From: Leeuwenhoekiella marinoflava DSM 3653
GTDB lineage: Bacteria; Bacteroidota; Bacteroidia; Flavobacteriales; Flavobacteriaceae
DNA: 64,000 bases
Direction of reading: 5' to 3'
Assembly (NCBI RefSeq): GCF_900129005.1
Contig: NZ_FQUN01000015.1
Coordinates: 1-64,000, forward strand
Shown here: piece by piece, positions 60,401 to 64,000 of the stretch
Numbering within the stretch: position 1 is the stretch's first letter
Layout of the letters: the number at the start of each line of letters is the position of its first letter
Position numbers and translations under genes: made by a program
The notes under the pieces: model-generated
Seen by the model: the letters and a program-made list of their open reading frames with translations, nothing else
Databases searched by the model: none
Told to the model about the DNA's origin: nothing

Positions 60401-61026
60401 CGGGTCGTTGTTATTGATTTTTCAAAGATAAAAAAGAGTTCTTTGCCATCTCGTGGTTTTATTGAATTATAACAGCGTTCTAAAGTTTTTATGCGGAAAT
60501 ATTCAGAAAAGAGTTGTTGATATTCCCTGAAACTTCCTCCAAACGGCGGTCCTTCTTCAGTTAACGGAAAATCAAATAGCAAACCCATCAGTTTTCCTTT
60601 AAGACTTAATAATTCGGAACATTTTTTAGCATAATCCGCTCTCAATTCGGGCTGAAGGGCACAAAAGAAAGTTTGTTCGATAATCAGATCGTAACTGCCG
60701 TTATGGTCAAAAAAGTTTCCTTCGATAAAATGAGAAGTAGGAATTTGAGGCAAAGACTCTTGAAGTCGGTTTAAAGCAGATGTAGAAAAATCGATAACCG
60801 TTACATCTTTAAACCCATCATTAATCAAATATTGAGCTTCGTAGCCAAATCCAGCTCCGGGAATTAAGATATTCAGGCTTTTATCAGTAAGCTGATCTAC
60901 ATAAGTTTTTAGAGGCGTGGAGATATGACCAATGTTCCAACCGGTTTTTTTGTTTTGGTATCTGTTCTCCCAATATTCCTTATTTAAATCAGTCTTCAAA
61001 AAAGTCGTCGTTTTCGTGAAAGTCAT
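60397..61026 (-). CDS. TPMT-family SAM-dependent methyltransferase
   Basis: 209 residues. KEYWENRYQNKKTGWNIGH followed by motif I ILIPGAGFGYEAQYL, TVIDFSTSALNRL, IIEQTFFCAL and GLLFDFP/GPPFGGS match the thiopurine/halide methyltransferase family. Natural substrate unknown. The ATG at 61026 overlaps the S4 gene by 38 bases; a TTG at 60999 is an alternative start. Part of a compact three-gene operon. Confidence 0.88.
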   Translation of the reverse strand: MTFTKTTTFLKTDLNKEYWENRYQNKKTGWNIGHISTPLKTYVDQLTDKSLNILIPGAGFGYEAQYLINDGFKDVTVIDFSTSALNRLQESLPQIPTSHFIEGNFFDHNGSYDLIIEQTFFCALQPELRADYAKKCSELLSLKGKLMGLLFDFPLTEEGPPFGGSFREYQQLFSEYFRIKTLERCYNSIKPRDGKELFFIFEKSITTTR

Positions 61027-61372
61027 CCAAGTCTCTGCGGTCTTTTTTAGTAGGCCTTCCGGTTCCTTTTTTACGGTAATAGTCTTTAGAATATTTAAGC
61101 AGATCTAGTTTTTCAAGATTTTCTGCAGGTGTTCTATCTATATAATACAATCCCACTAGTTTTGCGCCAACCCGGCTAAGAGGTTGGGTTAAAACCTCAA
61201 TAACATAGTTGACTTGGTTTTTTCTTATCTGTATGGTATCTGAAGGAAAAACTTCTCTTGAGGGTTTTACTGCAACATCATTTATTTTTACCTGTCCTTT
61301 TTTACAGGCATTTGTAGCGATAGAACGGGTCTTAAAGTACCGTACACACCACAAATATTTATCAACACGCAT
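60989..61372 (-). CDS. hslR: S4-domain RNA-binding protein (Hsp15-like)
   Basis: 127 residues. One S4 domain (MRVDKYLWCVRYFKTRSIATNACKKGQV, here in parts: MRVDKYLWCVRYFK and ATNACKKGQVKIND), then a basic/acidic tail (GRPTKKDRRDLDDF). Hsp15 rescues stalled 50S subunits carrying peptidyl-tRNA. The W and C in the first helix and PSREVFPSDTIQI follow the family. First gene of the operon. Confidence 0.9.
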   Translation of the reverse strand: MRVDKYLWCVRYFKTRSIATNACKKGQVKINDVAVKPSREVFPSDTIQIRKNQVNYVIEVLTQPLSRVGAKLVGLYYIDRTPAENLEKLDLLKYSKDYYRKKGTGRPTKKDRRDLDDFHENDDFFED

Positions 61373-61448
61373 AATCTATTGCTTTAAAGCTCGTTTTTAA
61401 CAATACAAAAATAGCGTAAAATTGTATCTTGCGCGACCTAAAAGCAAT

Positions 61449-62354
61449 ATGATGATTATGGTAAGAAATGTATTAGTGGCTGCTCTGGGCCTTTTAATTA
61501 TTGTCTCTTGTAAGAAAGATGATGATGGGACAACAGAAGTTGAAATACGTGATCGGGGAGAGGTTCAGGCAGAAAGTTCAGTTAACCTAATGACTTATCT
61601 TGAAACTCATTTTTATAATTATGAAGAGTTTGCTGATAAACCTTCAGATTTTGATTATAAAATAGTTTTTGATACAATCAGTGGTGATAACGCAGATAAA
61701 ATACCTCTAATAGAGCAAGTGATTGCGAGAGATTATACATATCAAGATACAGATTATAAACTGTATATTTTAGAAGCTCAAGAAGGCGCCGGGATACAAC
61801 CTACTTTTGCAGATTCAACATTAGTAAACTATCAAGGAAGTGTTTTAGGCGGGAATAAGTTTGATGGTTCTGTTACTCCTGTTTGGTTTGATTTAAGCCA
61901 AGTAGTTTTTGGTTTTGCAAACGGAGTTAGTGAATTGAAATCAGGGACTGAATTTTCTCAAAATGCAGACGGGACTTATAATTTCGGAACAGATTATGGT
62001 ATTGGAGCAGTGTTTATTCCTAGTGGCTTAGCATATTTCAGTAGTTCAGGTAATGGTTTTAGTTCGTATTCAGATTTAGTTTTTACCTTTGATTTATACC
62101 GTGCTATTGAAGATACAGATGATGATAATGACGGAATACCTAACTGGCAAGAGGATATTAGTGGTAATAACTATGTGAATGAACTTGCTGACGATACAGA
62201 TGACGATGGTGTTCCAGATTATTTAGATGCCGATGACGACGGTGATGGTACTCCAACAAGAGATGAAATAGGCTTTGATGAAGATGGTAAATGGTTTCCT
62301 ATTTACTCAAACGGTAATACAATACCGGATTACTTGAATCCAGATGTGAACTAA
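61449..62354 (+). CDS. FKBP-type peptidyl-prolyl isomerase-like lipoprotein with Asp-rich tail
   Basis: 301 residues from ATG 61449. A TTG at 61422 lies inside a TATCTTG promoter-like string and is rejected. Lipobox VAALGLLIIVSCKK. The centre (about 100-225) follows the FKBP fold (DSTLVNYQGSVLGGNKFDG, VVFGFANGVSELKSG, YGIGAVFIPSGLAYFS, DLVFTFDLYR). The last 70 residues contain DTDDDNDGIPNWQED and DTDDDGVPDYLDADDDGDG, thrombospondin-type-3/calcium-binding repeats. Probably an outer-membrane folding factor related to GldI; the Asp tail is unusual for that family. Confidence 0.85.
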   Translation: MMIMVRNVLVAALGLLIIVSCKKDDDGTTEVEIRDRGEVQAESSVNLMTYLETHFYNYEEFADKPSDFDYKIVFDTISGDNADKIPLIEQVIARDYTYQDTDYKLYILEAQEGAGIQPTFADSTLVNYQGSVLGGNKFDGSVTPVWFDLSQVVFGFANGVSELKSGTEFSQNADGTYNFGTDYGIGAVFIPSGLAYFSSSGNGFSSYSDLVFTFDLYRAIEDTDDDNDGIPNWQEDISGNNYVNELADDTDDDGVPDYLDADDDGDGTPTRDEIGFDEDGKWFPIYSNGNTIPDYLNPDVN

Positions 62355-62370
62355 AGTCATTTGATTTCAT

Positions 62371-62410
62371 AAAAAAAGGCTTGCTTTTAATTAAAAGCAA
62401 GCCTTTTTTT
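62371..62410. terminator. Bidirectional terminator, 40-bp perfect palindrome
   Basis: Halves 62371-62390 and 62391-62410 are exact reverse complements with no spacer (core GGCTTGCTTTTAA). It serves the FKBP-like gene and the convergent beta-barrel gene. Confidence 0.9.
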
Positions 62411-62429
62411 ATGTTTTTTAAATACTATG

Positions 62430-63014
62430 CTATAGATTCAAAGAAAAACTCAGAATCAATTGATCTGGTCTTGTGTCTATTCGGCTTCCGTCTGTAATGA
62501 TTCCGTTAGAATCTAAAAATTCAGCTTCATTATCTCCAAAACCACGCTCATAGCGCAAATCAATTCCTAGTTTACCTAAAGCTAAACCGGCACCAATATT
62601 AAGACCTACCGTAAAATCATTTTTAACATCACCTAGTGTGATGCCATCATATTTGGTATCTAAAATATATTGAAATGCAGGACCGGCAAAAATAGAAAGA
62701 GGGCCTATAACTTCATAACCTACAAGTACAGGAAGGTCTAATTTCTGCATGCTGAAGTCATTATCTTCATAAGTAGAATTGAGTTTAGTGTAAACTAATT
62801 CTGGTCTTAAATAAAGCTTTTCGCCAGTGCGGCCAAAAACTCCAACGTGGTAACCTATATCGCTGCTAGGATCTTGGTAAGCTCTTGAAGCGGAGTCTGA
62901 AATATCTCCAGTTCCTCCATAATTAAGACCGGCTTTTATACCAAAGCCTGGGTCTGATTGTGCGTGTGCATATGACACGACTAAAAATAAAATTCCTAAA
63001 AACGCTTTTTTCAT
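62430..63014 (-). CDS. Outer-membrane beta-barrel protein (PorT/OmpA-like fold)
   Basis: 194 residues with signal peptide (FLGILFLVVSYAHAQ). An eight-stranded barrel pattern with FGIKAGLNYGG, YHVGVFGRTGEKLYLRPELVYTK (shown in parts here), GPAFQYILDTK, GLNIGAGLALGKLGIDLRYERG and a terminal LILSFSLNL. Annotated in relatives as PorT-family but it is not the T9SS PorT at 20120. Function unknown. Preceded by about 110 bases of promoter region. Confidence 0.87.
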   Translation of the reverse strand: MKKAFLGILFLVVSYAHAQSDPGFGIKAGLNYGGTGDISDSASRAYQDPSSDIGYHVGVFGRTGEKLYLRPELVYTKLNSTYEDNDFSMQKLDLPVLVGYEVIGPLSIFAGPAFQYILDTKYDGITLGDVKNDFTVGLNIGAGLALGKLGIDLRYERGFGDNEAEFLDSNGIITDGSRIDTRPDQLILSFSLNL

Positions 63015-63128
63015 ATCAGTTAAGTTTAGCCCAGAAACTGGGCGTTTAAAATTAAATTTGATCGGTAAAGATCAGAATAATTCTAGCTGATTGAAGTAAA
63101 CATTTTTAGGAATATTCAATAAAAGTGC

Positions 63129-64000
63129 TTACTTCTTAGCTAGCACCTTATTAACGGCTTCAACTATTGATTTAGTATTTAGACCGTATTTTTCCATAAG
63201 TTGAGCAGGAGTACCACTCTCACCAAAAGTATCGTTTGTGGCAACAAACTCTTGATAAACCGGATCTTTCTTAGCTAAAAGACCAGAAACACTCTCGCCA
63301 AGACCACCTAAATAGTTGTGTTCTTCACAAGTAACTACACAACGGGTTTTCTTAACAGAATTTAAAATAGCCTCATCATCAAGTGGCTTAATTGTGTGAA
63401 TGTTTATTACTTCAGCACTAATTCCTTTTGCTTCTAATTCTTCAGCAGCTTCTAGGGCGTGCCATACTAAGTGACCGGTAGCAAGAATAGTAACATCAGC
63501 ACCTTCAACAAGATGCAATGCTTTTCCTATTTCAAACTTTCCGTCAGCTTCCGTAAAATTAGGAACGCTAGGTCTACCAAAACGTAGGTAAACAGGACCT
63601 TCAAAGTCTGCGATAGCTTTTGTAGCTGCTTTTGTCTGATTGAAGTCACAAGGATTGATCACAGTCATTCCCGGTAACATTTTCATCAAACCTAGATCTT
63701 CTAAAATCTGGTGAGTTGCACCATCTTCTCCAAGCGTTAGACCTGCATGAGATGCGCAGATTTTCACATTTTTATTTGAATAAGCAACACTTTGACGTAT
63801 TTGATCGTAAACGCGACCTGTAGCAAAGTTAGCAAAAGAAGTAGCATAAGGTATTTTACCGCCTATAGTCATACCGGCAGCCATACCTATCATATTAGCT
63901 TCTGCAATACCGGTTTGAAAAAAGCGCTCCGGGTGATTTTTAGCAAAATCGTTCAATTTTAAAGATCCGGTAAGGTCGGCACATAAAGCAACTACATTTT
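63129..64000 (-). CDS. Transketolase, C-terminal subunit (5' end beyond window)
   Basis: At least 290 residues, running off the right edge (the frame stays open through 64000, with VALCADLTGSL upstream of the first start-like codon). Pyrimidine-binding and C-terminal transketolase domains: FFQTGIAEANMIGMAAG, YATSFANFATGRVYDQ, GLTLGEDGATHQILED, VYLRFGRPSVPNF and CEEHNYLGGLGES. In split transketolases a separate N-terminal subunit binds the thiamine diphosphate; that gene should lie beyond the edge. Works in the non-oxidative pentose phosphate pathway with rpe (2362). Confidence 0.95.
   Translation of the reverse strand, partial: NVVALCADLTGSLKLNDFAKNHPERFFQTGIAEANMIGMAAGMTIGGKIPYATSFANFATGRVYDQIRQSVAYSNKNVKICASHAGLTLGEDGATHQILEDLGLMKMLPGMTVINPCDFNQTKAATKAIADFEGPVYLRFGRPSVPNFTEADGKFEIGKALHLVEGADVTILATGHLVWHALEAAEELEAKGISAEVINIHTIKPLDDEAILNSVKKTRCVVTCEEHNYLGGLGESVSGLLAKKDPVYQEFVATNDTFGESGTPAQLMEKYGLNTKSIVEAVNKVLAKK

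Noticed and set aside
62430-63014. Naming this gene porT
   Set aside because: It shares only the general barrel fold; the T9SS PorT is the ubiE-linked gene at 20120.

Overview
The window is chromosomal DNA from a marine-type member of the Flavobacteriaceae (Bacteroidota). The evidence is the short primary sigma factor without region 1.1, TAnnTTTG promoter boxes with weak Shine-Dalgarno signals, type IX secretion parts (PorT, plug protein, a CHU_C/type B cargo), a sodium-pumping NADH:quinone reductase, menaquinone-type UbiE, DUF3667, fasciclin and SusD-free lipoproteins, and low GC. The genus cannot be fixed from the sequence alone.

Layout. 1-310: cut-off IS1182-type transposase and its flanking hairpin. 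400-2360: a sodium/dicarboxylate-sulfate (DASS) symporter bracketed by two copies of an unexplained structured RNA, each ending in a T-run. 2362-4527: rpe, a BLUF blue-light sensor and rpoD. 4761-7484: a large hybrid histidine kinase. 7709-10566: proline operon proC-proB-proA. 10939-18553: pnp, rpsO, accD, fbaA and a TamA-like outer-membrane assembly protein, all on the minus strand. 18559-21554: SPOUT RNA methyltransferase, then a methyltransferase, porT and ubiE. 21774-25695: trkA-trkH potassium uptake and a YpdA-type reductase. 25787-29028: fasciclin protein and two lipoproteins. 29136-34332: aminotransferase, desaturase, rsmG, a small hypothetical, and pruA (proline catabolism). 34462-37428: apaG, DUF3667 and the T9SS plug protein.

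37672-45183 is one functional block: nqrABCDEF, a small nuclease-fold-like protein and apbE, the flavin transferase that loads FMN onto NqrB and NqrC. 45176-49410 is a map-led minus-strand operon that includes an HNH/NUMOD4 protein, a methyltransferase and a frameshifted type B T9SS cargo. 49497-54604 is a TetR-controlled ABC/HlyD/TolC export cassette whose ATPase has lost several catalytic motifs. 54743-58061: ChaN-like lipoprotein, DEAD-box helicase, thioredoxin and an NAD(P)-binding oxidoreductase. 58062-59265: a decayed transposase remnant and an unusual repeat tract beside three tRNAs (Leu-GAG and two identical Lys-TTT). 59387-64000: aroK, a PRTase, a TPMT-like methyltransferase, an Hsp15-like S4 protein, an FKBP-type lipoprotein, a beta-barrel protein and the 3' part of a transketolase C-terminal subunit.

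Most of the window is ordinary housekeeping sequence. The least explained items are the twin structured RNAs around the DASS gene, the degenerate export ATPase, the frameshifted T9SS protein, and the scar next to the tRNAs. All functional statements rest on motif recognition by eye; no database search was run.
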